In this document: piece by piece, positions 8,369-16,886 of the stretch
Layout: each line of letters opens with the position of its first letter
Numbering within the stretch: position 1 is the first letter of the stretch
Source: JAVBNW01 sp031551255
GTDB taxonomy: Bacteria; Bacillota; Clostridia; Christensenellales; UBA1750
Reading direction: 5' to 3'
DNA: 52,760 bases
Assembly: GCA_031551255.1 (NCBI GenBank)
Contig: JAVBNW010000125.1
Span: 1 to 52,760 of the forward strand
The notes under the pieces: generated by a model
What the model was told of the DNA's origin: nothing
The model's input: only the letters and a program-made list of their open reading frames with translations
Databases searched by the model: none
Position numbers and translations under genes: made by a program

Positions 8369-8431
8369 CCGTAGGGCGGAGGCGTGCTCCCGCTGAGACC
8401 TACGTGGCGGGGGCAGGCCTCCGCCCTACGG
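8369..8431. repeat. palindromic intergenic repeat (GTAGGGCGGAGGC type)
   Basis: Two 25-base arms (8369-8393 and 8407-8431) are inverted copies with only two mismatches, around a 13-base centre. The outer 15 bases, CCGTAGGGCGGAGGC and its complement, are perfect. Such a long GC-rich palindrome between genes resembles the small dispersed palindromic repeats seen in many gut Clostridia. No second copy lies in this window. It may also end rhaA transcription, although no T-run follows directly. Confidence 0.75.
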
Positions 8432-8468
8432 TTTTCTGTTGAGAATTTATACGACTAGGAGGGAAACT

Positions 8469-10031
8469 ATGTCAAACCGCATCTATATCATGGATACGAC
8501 GCTCAGGGACGGCGAGCAGACGCCGGGCGTCAACCTGAACCGAAACGAAAAGCTGGAAATCGCCAGGATGCTGGATCAGCTGGGCGTCGATATCATCGAG
8601 GCGGGCTTTGCCGCCTCCTCGCCCGGAGACTTTGCGGCGGTGGAAGCGGCCGCCAAGCACGTGCGCAACGCGTCCGTCGCCACGCTGTGCCGCTGCGTGA
8701 AGGGAGATATCGAAAAGGGCGCCAAAGCGCTCGCCGCGGCGAAGAACCCGCTGCTTCACGTGTTCATCGCCACATCTCCTTTGCACATGCAATATAAGCT
8801 GCGCATGGAGCCTGAAAAGGTGCTCGAGCGCGCGGTGGAATCCGTTCGGCTGGCCAAGAGCCTCGTTGGGCAGGTGGAATTTTCCTGCGAGGACGGCAGC
8901 CGCACCGAGCCGGAATTTCTGTATAAGGTGCTTACCGAGGTCATCCGCGCCGGGGCGGGCATCGTGAACATCCCCGATACGGTGGGCTACTCCGCTCCCC
9001 GCGAATACGCCGATATGGTCAGGGGCATCCTCGCCAACGTGCCGGGGATCGACGGCGTGCGCGTTTCGGTGCATTGCCACAACGATTTAGGGCAGGCGGT
9101 CGCCAACACGCTGGCGGCGCTGAGCGCCGGCGCGCGCCAGTTCGAGGGCACGATCAACGGCATCGGCGAGCGCGCGGGCAACGCGGCGATCGAGGAAATC
9201 GTGATGAACCTGAACACCCGCAAGGATTACTATCATATGGCCACCGGCGTGGATACCACGCAGCTTCACCGCGTGGCGAGCACCGTTTCGCTGCTCACGG
9301 GCGTGGACATACCGCCGATGAAGGCGGTCGTCGGCGCGAACGCATTCCGCCACGAATCCGGCATTCATCAGCACGGCGTGCTTGCCAACCCACAGACGTA
9401 CGAGATCATGACCCCGGCCTCCATCGGCATCGTGGTCAACCCCATGGCGCTTGGCAAGCTGTCGGGCAGGCACGCGTTTGTGGAAAAGCTGAAGGAACTG
9501 GGCTATCGGGATATGAACGAGCAGGCGGTCGACGAGGCCTTCGCCAAGTTTAAAGAGCTGGCCGATGCCAAAAAGGAAGTAACCGACCGTGATATCGAGG
9601 CGCTGTTTGACCAGAAGCTTCTGTCGGTACCAAGCGCGTACGAGCTTGATTCGTTCGTCGTGCAGTCCGGCAACAAAATCCCTGCAACGGCCTCGGTGTT
9701 GTTGCGCTACGAGGGCAAGGAGCTTCAGCAGGCGGCCATCGGCACGGGCCCGGTGGACGCGGTGTTTGGCGCGATCGTCAAGGCTGTGGGGCGGGAGATC
9801 GAGCTTGAGTCCTATGGCCTGCGGGCGGTAACCGAGGGCACCGATGCGCTGGGCGAGGTGACGTGCCGTGTGCTGGTGGATGGCCGGAGCGCCACGGGCC
9901 GGGGGCTTTCGATGGACGTTATCGAGGCCAGCGCGCTGGCGTACGTTTCCGCGATCAACCGCGCGGTGTACGATTTGGCGCTGCACGCCGCCGAGGACCT
10001 ACAAACGGAAGGGAACGGGAATGAGGGTTAA
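8469..10031 (+). CDS. leuA: 2-isopropylmalate synthase
   Basis: 520 residues, normal for the long bacterial LeuA with a C-terminal leucine-binding regulatory domain. It condenses acetyl-CoA with 2-oxoisovalerate, the first committed step of leucine synthesis. Visible motifs: MDTTLRDGEQTPGV at the N-terminus (catalytic Arg-Asp), HCHNDLGQAVANTLAALSAG (metal-binding His-x-His-N-D), GTINGIGERAGNAA and HESGIHQHGVL. ATG 8469 follows AGGAGGG. The last 11 bases overlap the start of cimA, so the two are translationally coupled. It is the first gene of leuA-cimA-leuCDB. No T-box leader or clear promoter is visible in the short upstream gap, which is mostly taken by the palindrome. Confidence 0.97.
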   Translation: MSNRIYIMDTTLRDGEQTPGVNLNRNEKLEIARMLDQLGVDIIEAGFAASSPGDFAAVEAAAKHVRNASVATLCRCVKGDIEKGAKALAAAKNPLLHVFIATSPLHMQYKLRMEPEKVLERAVESVRLAKSLVGQVEFSCEDGSRTEPEFLYKVLTEVIRAGAGIVNIPDTVGYSAPREYADMVRGILANVPGIDGVRVSVHCHNDLGQAVANTLAALSAGARQFEGTINGIGERAGNAAIEEIVMNLNTRKDYYHMATGVDTTQLHRVASTVSLLTGVDIPPMKAVVGANAFRHESGIHQHGVLANPQTYEIMTPASIGIVVNPMALGKLSGRHAFVEKLKELGYRDMNEQAVDEAFAKFKELADAKKEVTDRDIEALFDQKLLSVPSAYELDSFVVQSGNKIPATASVLLRYEGKELQQAAIGTGPVDAVFGAIVKAVGREIELESYGLRAVTEGTDALGEVTCRVLVDGRSATGRGLSMDVIEASALAYVSAINRAVYDLALHAAEDLQTEGNGNEG

Positions 10032-11622
10032 AATCTACGATGCGACGCTGCGCGAGGGCGCACAAAGCGCCGGGGCTTCGTTTTCTCTGGAAGACAAGCT
10101 GCGCGTCGCACGGCTGCTCGACGACATGGGCGTACACTATATCGAGGCGGGCAACCCCGGCTCCAACCCCAAAGATGCGGCGCTGTACCGGCGCATGAAG
10201 AGTGAAAGGCTAAAAAGCGCAAAGCTGGCGGCCTTTGGCCCCACCTGTCGCCTGGGCAAAGCCCCCGAAGAAGACGAGGGGATGGCCGCGCTTCTCGCCG
10301 CCGAAACGCCGGTGGTGACGATCTTTGGCAAGGCGTGGGATTTTCACGTGGAGAACGTCCTGCAGGGTACGCTCGAGGAAAACCTTAGCGTCATCTATGC
10401 ATCCGTTAGGTTTTTCAAGGGTCGGGGCCGCGAGGTTTGCTTCGACGCGGAGCATTTCTTCGACGGAATGGCGCACAACGAGGCGTATGCCCTCAGGGCG
10501 CTTGAGGCCGCGCGGGATGCGGGTGCCGACTACCTGGCGCTGTGCGACACCAACGGCGGTCGTTTCCCGCACGAGATTTCCGAAATGACGAAAAAGGCCG
10601 TCGCCCGCTTCGGCGAAATCGTGGGCATCCACGCGCACAACGACACCGGCCTTGCCGAGGCGAATACCGTGGAGGCGGTGATGGCGGGCGCGAGCATGGC
10701 GCAGGTGACCGCCAACGGTATGGGCGAGCGCTGCGGCAACGCGGATCTTTTCGTGACGGTACCCAACCTTCAGCTTAAGCTCGGGCTTGCGTGTTTACCT
10801 GCGGATAAATTGCCGATGCTTCGGGATGCATCGCTCAGGGTAAGCGAGCTATGCAACGTAAAGCCCTATCTCGGCCGTCCGTACGTCGGCGCGAACGCGT
10901 TTACGCACAAGGCGGGCATGCACATCGACGCCGTGAAGAAGCGGCCCGAAAGTTTTGAGCACATCGCGCCCGAAGCCGTGGGCAACGAGCGCACGTTCGT
11001 GCTCAGCGAAATCGCCGGGCGCTCGGCTGTGCTGGCGAAAATCGAGAGGATGTACCCGGGCATCGACAAAACGTCGCCCAAGCTCGCTGAAATTCTCGAA
11101 TCCATCAAGGAGCGCGAGTTCGACGGCTACCAGTACGAGGGCGCCGACGCGTCGTTCGAGCTGATCGTCAGGCGTATCCTGTCGCCGTATGAGCCGTTTT
11201 TCAAGCTGCACGATTTTAAGGTGATCGTCACCGAGCCGGCGATCGAGGAGCGCATCGCCACCGCCATGATCGAGATTGCCGTGGACGGCGAATCCGAGAT
11301 CACCGCGGAGAACGGCAACGGGCCGGTAAACGCGCTTGACAAGGCGGCGCGCAAGGCGCTGGAGAGGTTCTACCCCAACCTTCGGCACGTGGTCCTCAGC
11401 GATTACAAGGTGCGCGTGCTCGATTCTAAAGATGCCACCGCATCCCGCGTGCGGGTGCTGATCGAATCGCAGGACGATACGGATCGCTGGACGACGGTGG
11501 GGGTGTCGGGCGACGTGATCGGCGCGAGCTGGGCGGCGCTGACGGATTCGCTGGAATATAAGCTGCTCAAGGACCGCCTTTTTAAGGGCGGCAGCGCCCA
11601 CGAGGATTCATCACAGGTTTAG
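10021..11622 (+). CDS. cimA: (R)-citramalate synthase
   Basis: 533 residues, typical of the CimA branch (TIGR00977-like) of the LeuA family. It condenses pyruvate and acetyl-CoA to (R)-citramalate, a threonine-independent entry to isoleucine. Motifs: YDATLREGAQSAGASFS at the N-terminus (LREGxQ instead of the LRDGEQ of LeuA), LCDTNGG, GIHAHNDTGLAEANT, TANGMGERCGNAD and AFTHKAGMHIDAV, all characteristic of CimA. A C-terminal regulatory domain of about 130 residues follows. The ATG at 10021 overlaps the leuA stop by 11 bases. Downstream LeuCD and LeuB can process citramalate as well as isopropylmalate, so the operon serves two branched-chain amino acids. Confidence 0.95.
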   Translation: MRVKIYDATLREGAQSAGASFSLEDKLRVARLLDDMGVHYIEAGNPGSNPKDAALYRRMKSERLKSAKLAAFGPTCRLGKAPEEDEGMAALLAAETPVVTIFGKAWDFHVENVLQGTLEENLSVIYASVRFFKGRGREVCFDAEHFFDGMAHNEAYALRALEAARDAGADYLALCDTNGGRFPHEISEMTKKAVARFGEIVGIHAHNDTGLAEANTVEAVMAGASMAQVTANGMGERCGNADLFVTVPNLQLKLGLACLPADKLPMLRDASLRVSELCNVKPYLGRPYVGANAFTHKAGMHIDAVKKRPESFEHIAPEAVGNERTFVLSEIAGRSAVLAKIERMYPGIDKTSPKLAEILESIKEREFDGYQYEGADASFELIVRRILSPYEPFFKLHDFKVIVTEPAIEERIATAMIEIAVDGESEITAENGNGPVNALDKAARKALERFYPNLRHVVLSDYKVRVLDSKDATASRVRVLIESQDDTDRWTTVGVSGDVIGASWAALTDSLEYKLLKDRLFKGGSAHEDSSQV

Positions 11623-11636
11623 AGGAGGAAAAGCCA

Positions 11637-12902
11637 ATGGGCATGACGATGACACAGAAGATTTTAGCGGCGCATGCGGGCCTTACGTCCGTTGCCGCGG
11701 GCGATTTGATCGAGTGCAGGCTGGATATGGCGCTGGGCAACGACATCACCGCGCCGATCGCCATTTCGGAATTCCGCCGTATCGGCGCGACGAAGGTGTT
11801 CGATCAAAACAAGATCGCGCTGGTACCGGATCACTTTATACCGAATAAGGACATTGCCTCCGCGACGCAGGCAAAGCAGATGCGACAGTTTGCGAAGGAA
11901 ATGGGCATTGTCAACTACTTTGAAGTCGGCGCTATGGGCATAGAGCACGCGCTTTTGCCGGAAAAGGGGTTGGTCGTGCCCGGAGACTGCGTGCTGGGCG
12001 CCGACAGCCATACCTGCACCTACGGCGCGCTGGGCGCGTTTTCCACCGGCGGGGGCTCTACGGATTTGGCGTCGGCCATGGCCACGGGGAAGATCTGGTT
12101 TAAAGTTCCTTCCGCTATCCGCTTCCGGCTCTCCGGAAAGCTTGCGCCGAACGTGTCGGGCAAGGATGTAATCCTTCACATTATCGGCATGATCGGCGTG
12201 GACGGCGCACGCTATGCTTCAATGGAATTTTGCGGCGAGGGCGTGCAAAGCCTTACCATGACCGACCGCTTTACCATCGCCAACATGGCCATCGAGGCCG
12301 GGGCAAAGAACGGCATCTTTCCGGCGGACGAGGCCGCGCTTGCCTATGCGCAAGAACACGCGGGCCGCGAAGGCGTCGTATACGAGGCCGACGAAGACGC
12401 AGCGTACGAGCGCACGATCGACATCGACCTTGCGAAGGTGCCCATCACCGTGTCGTTCCCGCACTTGCCGGAGAACGCCAAGAGCATCGGCGAGGCGGAA
12501 AAATTGAACATCCTGATCGACCAAGTGGTGATCGGCTCGTGCACGAACGGCCGCATCGAGGATATGCGCATCGCGGCCTGCATTCTCAAGGGCCGCAAGG
12601 TGGCCCAGGGCATGCGCCTGATCGTGATCCCCGCCACGCAAAAGGTGTGGATGGACTGCGTGCACGAAGGCTTGATGGAGATCTTCGTCGAGGCCGGCGC
12701 AGCGGTTTCTACGCCCACCTGCGGCCCGTGCTTGGGCGGCTATATGGGCATTTTGGCCGACGGAGAGCGCGCCGTTGCGACAACGAACCGCAATTTTGTG
12801 GGGCGCATGGGGCACACGGGCAGCGAGGTGTACCTGGCTTCCCCCGCGGTCGCCGCGGCGACAGCCGTCAAGGGCGTACTGTGCGGCCCGGATTCGCTGT
12901 AA
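11637..12902 (+). CDS. leuC: 3-isopropylmalate / (R)-2-methylmalate dehydratase large subunit
   Basis: 421 residues, aconitase superfamily. With LeuD it isomerises 2- to 3-isopropylmalate and probably citramalate. The [4Fe-4S] ligands are C302 (GSCTNGR) and C362/C365 (TCGPCLGG). Other family marks are GADSHTCTYGALGAFSTGGGSTDLA-type sequence near residue 121 and the LVPDHFIPN segment. At 421 residues it is the short archaeal/clostridial type, rather than the ~470-residue proteobacterial type. ATG 11637 has GAGGAGGAA upstream and lies 14 bases after cimA. Confidence 0.96.
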   Translation: MGMTMTQKILAAHAGLTSVAAGDLIECRLDMALGNDITAPIAISEFRRIGATKVFDQNKIALVPDHFIPNKDIASATQAKQMRQFAKEMGIVNYFEVGAMGIEHALLPEKGLVVPGDCVLGADSHTCTYGALGAFSTGGGSTDLASAMATGKIWFKVPSAIRFRLSGKLAPNVSGKDVILHIIGMIGVDGARYASMEFCGEGVQSLTMTDRFTIANMAIEAGAKNGIFPADEAALAYAQEHAGREGVVYEADEDAAYERTIDIDLAKVPITVSFPHLPENAKSIGEAEKLNILIDQVVIGSCTNGRIEDMRIAACILKGRKVAQGMRLIVIPATQKVWMDCVHEGLMEIFVEAGAAVSTPTCGPCLGGYMGILADGERAVATTNRNFVGRMGHTGSEVYLASPAVAAATAVKGVLCGPDSL

Positions 12903-12927
12903 GGAAAAACGGAAAGGTGTGTTGCTT

Positions 12928-13419
12928 ATGAAGGGCACTGTACATAAATACGGCGATCATGTCGATACGGATGTGATCATCCCCGCCCGCTATCTAAATT
13001 CCAGCGATCCCGCCGTGCTCGCCTCGCACTGCATGGAGGATATCGACGCGAATTTCCGCGCGCGCGTGATGCCCGGCGATATCGTCGTGGCGGGGCGCAA
13101 CTTCGGCTGCGGCTCGTCTCGCGAACACGCGCCGCTCGCGCTGAAGGCCTCCGGCATTTCCTGCGTGATCGCCGACAGCTTCGCCAGAATTTTCTACCGC
13201 AACTCCATCAACATCGGCCTGCCGGTGCTCGAGTGTCCGGATGCTGCGCGGGATGCGAAGGCTGGCGACGTCATCTCGGTTGACCTAGCTGCCGGCGTTG
13301 TCGCGAACGAAACCAACGGTAAAACGTACCTCGTTGCGGCGTTTCCGCCATTCATGCAAAAAATCATCGCCGCGGGCGGGCTTGTGGGCTACACCCGCGC
13401 CGCGATGGAGGAGGCGTGA
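12928..13419 (+). CDS. leuD: 3-isopropylmalate / (R)-2-methylmalate dehydratase small subunit
   Basis: 163 residues, the short LeuD type that pairs with short LeuC. It carries the swivelling domain that completes the active site; visible marks are DHVDTDVIIPARYL, GRNFGCGSSREHAP (substrate loop) and SFARIFYRNSINIGLP. ATG 12928 follows GGAAAGG. It is 25 bases after leuC and its stop is 2 bases before the leuB ATG. Confidence 0.96.
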   Translation: MKGTVHKYGDHVDTDVIIPARYLNSSDPAVLASHCMEDIDANFRARVMPGDIVVAGRNFGCGSSREHAPLALKASGISCVIADSFARIFYRNSINIGLPVLECPDAARDAKAGDVISVDLAAGVVANETNGKTYLVAAFPPFMQKIIAAGGLVGYTRAAMEEA

Positions 13420-13421
13420 GC

Positions 13422-14483
13422 ATGGCCGCATATAAAATCGCCGTATTGTCCGGAGACGGCATAGGGCCGGAGGTAACCTCTTGCGCACTGCGCGTGCTTG
13501 ATGAGGCGGCAAAGCTCTTTGGTTTTTCGGTGGAAACGCAAGAGGCTCTGCTGGGCGGTTGTGCGATCGACGCGACCGGCGACCCGTTCCCCGAGGCGAC
13601 ACGAGAGCTGTGCCTAGCGGCCGACGCGGTGCTGCTAGGGGCCGTCGGCGGGCCCAAGTGGGATCGGGGTGGCCCGCGGCCGGAGCAGGGGCTGTTGGGC
13701 ATCCGTTCGGGCCTTGGGCTGTACGCGAACCTGCGCCCGGCCAAGGTGTGGCGCGCTCTTAAGAGGGCCTCTCCGCTACGCGAAGAGATCCTGGGCGACG
13801 GGCTGGATCTTCTGATCGTCAGGGAGCTGACCGGGGGCCTGTACTTCGGCGACTGTGGGCGGGATGAAAAGGACGGCGTGCCCGGCGCGTACGATACCGA
13901 GCACTACAACCAAATCGAGGTGGCGAGGATCGCCCGCGTGGGCTTTGAGGCCGCGCTCTCCCGGGGCAAGAGGCTTTGCTCGGTGGACAAGGCCAATGTG
14001 CTCGAATCCTCGCGCTTTTGGCGCGAGCAGGTGCTTGCGGTCGCCAAGAACTATCCCGATGTGGAACTAAGCCACCTGTATGTGGACAACGCCGCGATGC
14101 AGCTGGTAAGGGATCCCAGGCAGTTCGACGTGATCGTAACGACAAATATGTTCGGCGACATCCTGTCCGACGAGGCATCCATGCTCACCGGCTCTATAGG
14201 CATGCTGCCCTCGGCTTCGCTAGGCGATGGGTCGCTCGGGCTGTACGAGCCCGTGCACGGCTCCGCGCCGGATATCGCGGGGCATGGCGTTGCCAATCCC
14301 CTGGCGGCGATCTTATCCGTGGCGATGATGCTTAGGCATTCGCTTGGGCAGCCCAAGGCCGCCGAAGCCATCGAGCGCGCCGTTGGCGCCGCGCTGGATA
14401 GCGGCATGCGCACCCGCGATTTGGGCGGCGCATGCGGCACGAAGCAGATGGCCGACGCGGTGCTCGGCGAACTGCGCATCTGA
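13422..14483 (+). CDS. leuB: 3-isopropylmalate dehydrogenase
   Basis: 353 residues. It oxidises and decarboxylates 3-isopropylmalate using NAD+, and may act on the 3-methylmalate analogue in the citramalate route. Marks: LSGDGIGPEV at the N-terminus, LRPAKVW, VRELTGGLYFG, the VDKANVLESSRFWRE segment, NMFGDILSDEASMLTGSIGMLPSASLG and EPVHGSAPDIAG. ATG 13422 is preferred over GTG 13416 because GGAGGAGG lies 7 bases upstream; the GTG would overlap the leuD stop. Confidence 0.97.
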   Translation: MAAYKIAVLSGDGIGPEVTSCALRVLDEAAKLFGFSVETQEALLGGCAIDATGDPFPEATRELCLAADAVLLGAVGGPKWDRGGPRPEQGLLGIRSGLGLYANLRPAKVWRALKRASPLREEILGDGLDLLIVRELTGGLYFGDCGRDEKDGVPGAYDTEHYNQIEVARIARVGFEAALSRGKRLCSVDKANVLESSRFWREQVLAVAKNYPDVELSHLYVDNAAMQLVRDPRQFDVIVTTNMFGDILSDEASMLTGSIGMLPSASLGDGSLGLYEPVHGSAPDIAGHGVANPLAAILSVAMMLRHSLGQPKAAEAIERAVGAALDSGMRTRDLGGACGTKQMADAVLGELRI

Positions 14484-14525
14484 GCGGATGCACTGAAAAC
14501 ATACCAATACGAAAGGCGATTAACG

Positions 14526-15701
14526 ATGGATGAACTGCGTCTAAAATACGGCAACAACCCCAATCAGGACAGCGCGAGGGCATACGTGGAAGATGGCGAG
14601 CTGCCGTTTAAGGTGCTCAACGGGCGGGCGGGGTATATCAACCTGCTCGACGCGCTCAACGGCTGGCAGCTGGTTACGGAACTTAGGGAGGCGACCGGCC
14701 TTCCGGCCGCCGCATCGTTCAAGCACGTAAGCCCCGCCGGAGCGGCGATCGGGCTACCGCTTAGCGATTCGCTGGCAAAGGCATGCCTTACCGGCTCAAA
14801 AGGGCTGTCGCCCCTGGCCTGCGCCTATGTAAGGGCGAGAGGGGCGGATAGGATGTCGTCGTTTGGAGATTTCGCGGCGCTGAGCGATACGGTGGACGTC
14901 TCCACCGCAAAGGCGCTCGCCAGGGAGGTATCCGACGGCGTAATCGCGCCGGACTACGAGCCCGAGGCGCTGGAGATCCTCAAAAAGAAGCGGGGAGGCA
15001 CGTACTGCGTGCTCGCGATCGACAAAGGGTATATCCCCGCCGAGCTTGAGCGCAAAACCGTGTTCGGCGTTACGATGGAGCAGCGCAGAAACAATATCAA
15101 GATCGACGCCTCGCTGTTTGGCAACATCGCATCGGCCAATAAAGATCTTCCGGAGGCGGCCGCGCGGGATCTGGTCATTTCGCTCATTACGCTGAAGTAC
15201 ACCCAATCCAACTCTGTTTGCTACGCCTTCGACGGCCAGGCGATCGGCATCGGCGCGGGCCAGCAGTCCCGCATCCACTGCACGCGCCTGGCGGGCACGA
15301 AGGCCGATATTTGGCTCCTTCGGCAGCACCCGGCCATGCTCGAGCTGCAATTTGCGCCGGGGGCCAAGCGGCCGGAGCAGGACAACATCGTCGACCAGCT
15401 TTTGCAAGACGACGCTGAGGAGTTTTTCCGCGAAGAGAGGGCGTGGAAGGGCGTGCTGCTCGATAGGCCCCGCGTGTTGTCTCGAGAGGAAAAGCGGCAG
15501 TGGATCGCCCGGCAAAGCGGCGTTTCGCTGGGCTCCGACGCGTTTTTTCCGTTTGGGGACAACATCGAAAGGGCGCACCGAAGCGGGGTTAGGTATGTGG
15601 CGGAGGCGGGCGGTTCCATCCGGGACGACGACGTGATCGCCGCGTGCGACCGCTACGGCATGGTGCTCGCGATGATCGGCGTGAGGCTGTTTCACCACTA
15701 A
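14526..15701 (+). CDS. stand-alone AICAR formyltransferase (PurH C-terminal domain type)
   Basis: 391 residues. The protein matches only the AICAR transformylase half of PurH: LKYGNNPNQDSA at the N-terminus, SFKHVSPAGAA (the K-H-x-x-P catalytic segment), ADRMSSFGDFAALS, YTQSNSVCYA and GIGAGQQSRIHCTRLAG. The IMP cyclohydrolase domain is absent, and the start is real (ATG with AAAGG upstream), so this is the monofunctional version found in some Clostridia. It makes FAICAR from AICAR in purine synthesis. It lies 42 bases after leuB in the same direction, so it is probably co-transcribed with leucine genes, an unexpected pairing. A separate IMP cyclohydrolase must exist elsewhere. Confidence 0.9.
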   Translation: MDELRLKYGNNPNQDSARAYVEDGELPFKVLNGRAGYINLLDALNGWQLVTELREATGLPAAASFKHVSPAGAAIGLPLSDSLAKACLTGSKGLSPLACAYVRARGADRMSSFGDFAALSDTVDVSTAKALAREVSDGVIAPDYEPEALEILKKKRGGTYCVLAIDKGYIPAELERKTVFGVTMEQRRNNIKIDASLFGNIASANKDLPEAAARDLVISLITLKYTQSNSVCYAFDGQAIGIGAGQQSRIHCTRLAGTKADIWLLRQHPAMLELQFAPGAKRPEQDNIVDQLLQDDAEEFFREERAWKGVLLDRPRVLSREEKRQWIARQSGVSLGSDAFFPFGDNIERAHRSGVRYVAEAGGSIRDDDVIAACDRYGMVLAMIGVRLFHH

Positions 15702-15714
15702 TCGGCAGGCAATC

Positions 15715-15752
15715 GAAAGCCCCCATAGCGCCGCGGCGCTATGGGGGCTTTC
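15715..15752. repeat. perfect 38-base palindrome
   Basis: The arms at 15715-15733 and 15734-15752 are exact reverse complements with no spacer bases (core CCCCCATAGCGCCG). It sits 13 bases after the AICAR transformylase stop, and ends in CTTTC rather than a T-run. It can act as a terminator in both directions. A diverged relative lies at 15905-15935. Confidence 0.8.
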
Positions 15753-15764
15753 ACACTAACTGGA

Positions 15765-15784
15765 ATGAGCCTGCGGCCGTACAT
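15765..15784 (+). repeat. 20-base dispersed repeat, copy 1
   Basis: ATGAGCCTGCGGCCGTACAT occurs here and again, identical and in the same orientation, at 52692-52711, 37 kb away. Both copies are intergenic. The match lies inside the interval between the two related palindromes, so it may belong to a larger dispersed element. Confidence 0.7.
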
Positions 15785-15904
15785 GCCACCATCCGGCTCT
15801 TTTTGGCGGAGCCCCGGCCCCGCGCCCCAGGAGAAGCCTCGTAATGCGGTGCTCTTCCGTTTTCTGCAATTTTCTTTTCCATTCTTGACTTTGTCATCAG
15901 CCTG

Positions 15905-15935
15905 AGCCCCCATAGTGCTTCGGCACTATGGGCTT
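15905..15935. repeat. hairpin related to the 15715 palindrome
   Basis: AGCCCCCATAGTGC (15905-15918), loop TTCG, then GCACTATGGGCTTTC. Apart from the loop and a few bases it repeats the CCCCATAGYGC stem of the palindrome 190 bases upstream. It lies just after the stop of the minus-strand membrane protein gene (15954) and may terminate that transcript. The 150 bases between the two hairpins show no gene. Confidence 0.7.
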
Positions 15936-15953
15936 TCATAAAAGAAGCCGGGC

Positions 15954-16772
15954 TTATTCCCCTTGCGAAACAGGTGCGGCAGGGCTCGGCAAAGCTTTTT
16001 CTTCATCTTTTTTTCCGGAAAAGATGCACCACAGGCCGCCCAGCAGCAGCGCGCCGATGAAGGAGCTATCTCTTGGCAGAGTATACTGCTGTAATGCATG
16101 TTTTAGTATGTTGCCCCATGATGTGGAGGGTTCATCCCTGCCCAAAGATGAATAAGTCATGATGAAATATACGGCCAGCCATACCGCCCCTATACACACG
16201 AGCACGAGCCCGCCCGCGCGCGACCTTTTCAGGAAGGGGATCAAAAGCGCGCCGGTGGCGAACGCGTAGACCGTGCCCAGCCACAGGTTTTTGTAGCGGT
16301 CGATGAACGCGATGGAGCGAAGGTTTTTGGCGGCAAGAGGCTGGAAGCAGGCCAGGCCCACCAGCGCAAACACGACGACGGCCGTCGGGATATCGAAGCG
16401 GAAGCGCGCCCGTTCGAAGATCAGCCCCCGTATCAGAAACAGCAAAGAGAGCATCAGAAGAAGATGGCCCAGCGGCGCGACTTCCATCCATATCCACTGC
16501 TGAATCGGCGTGGAAGCGTCCTGGATGGTCACGCCGTAGCACAGCATGGGCACGAGCAGCGCCGGGGTAGGCGCGTAGGAAAGCGGAGCGCGGGCGGGGC
16601 GCAGAACGCCCAGCAGGTAAAGCGCGCACGCGAACACAAAAAAGTAGAGCATATCAAGAAGGATCAGCGGCTTTCCCAGTGCGAGAAAGCCGAGGTGCAG
16701 CGCCGCGTACAGCGGCAAAAGAGCGAGGATCGCTGCAGCGCCGAGGACGACGCGAAGGCGGGCGTGCTTCAT
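15954..16772 (-). CDS. polytopic membrane protein of unknown function
   Basis: 272 residues with about seven to eight hydrophobic segments: roughly residues 7-27, 35-55, 68-82, 97-118, 130-148, 165-183, 190-208 and 238-252. No catalytic motif or recognised family is apparent. The C-terminal tail is short and charged (SGKKDEEKALPSP). ATG 16772 follows AGAAGGGAA at a normal distance. On the same strand, the degraded secreted-peptide gene lies upstream, separated by a 13-base-stem hairpin. It could be an uncharacterised transporter-like or sensor membrane protein; I cannot assign it. Confidence 0.7.
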   Translation of the reverse strand: MKHARLRVVLGAAAILALLPLYAALHLGFLALGKPLILLDMLYFFVFACALYLLGVLRPARAPLSYAPTPALLVPMLCYGVTIQDASTPIQQWIWMEVAPLGHLLLMLSLLFLIRGLIFERARFRFDIPTAVVVFALVGLACFQPLAAKNLRSIAFIDRYKNLWLGTVYAFATGALLIPFLKRSRAGGLVLVCIGAVWLAVYFIMTYSSLGRDEPSTSWGNILKHALQQYTLPRDSSFIGALLLGGLWCIFSGKKDEEKALPSPAAPVSQGE

Positions 16773-16817
16773 GAGGATTCCCTTCTTTCAACGGCAAGGT
16801 TGCGTACAAAGGGAGGA

Positions 16818-16851
16818 ACCATAAGGCAGGCGCGGTTTCCTGCCTTATGGT
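16818..16851 (-). terminator. intercistronic hairpin
   Basis: ACCATAAGGCAGG (16818-16830) pairs perfectly with 16839-16851 around an 8-base loop. It lies between the end of the frameshifted peptide gene (16887) and the start of the membrane gene (16772). No strong T-run follows, so it may be an attenuator or processing site. Confidence 0.55.
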
Positions 16852-16886
16852 ATGCGGCAACAGGCGTCGCGCGCATGGAAATCTGC

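Noticed and set aside
8343..8468. T-box or leucine riboswitch upstream of leuA
   Set aside because: The gap is only ~125 bases, is filled by the palindrome and lacks the T-box consensus.
9087..9986. 299-residue minus-strand open frame over leuA
   Set aside because: Antisense shadow; the leuA reading has all catalytic motifs.
15700..15953. Small minus-strand open frames between the two palindromes
   Set aside because: They begin or end inside the palindromes, have no ribosome site and show no family motif.
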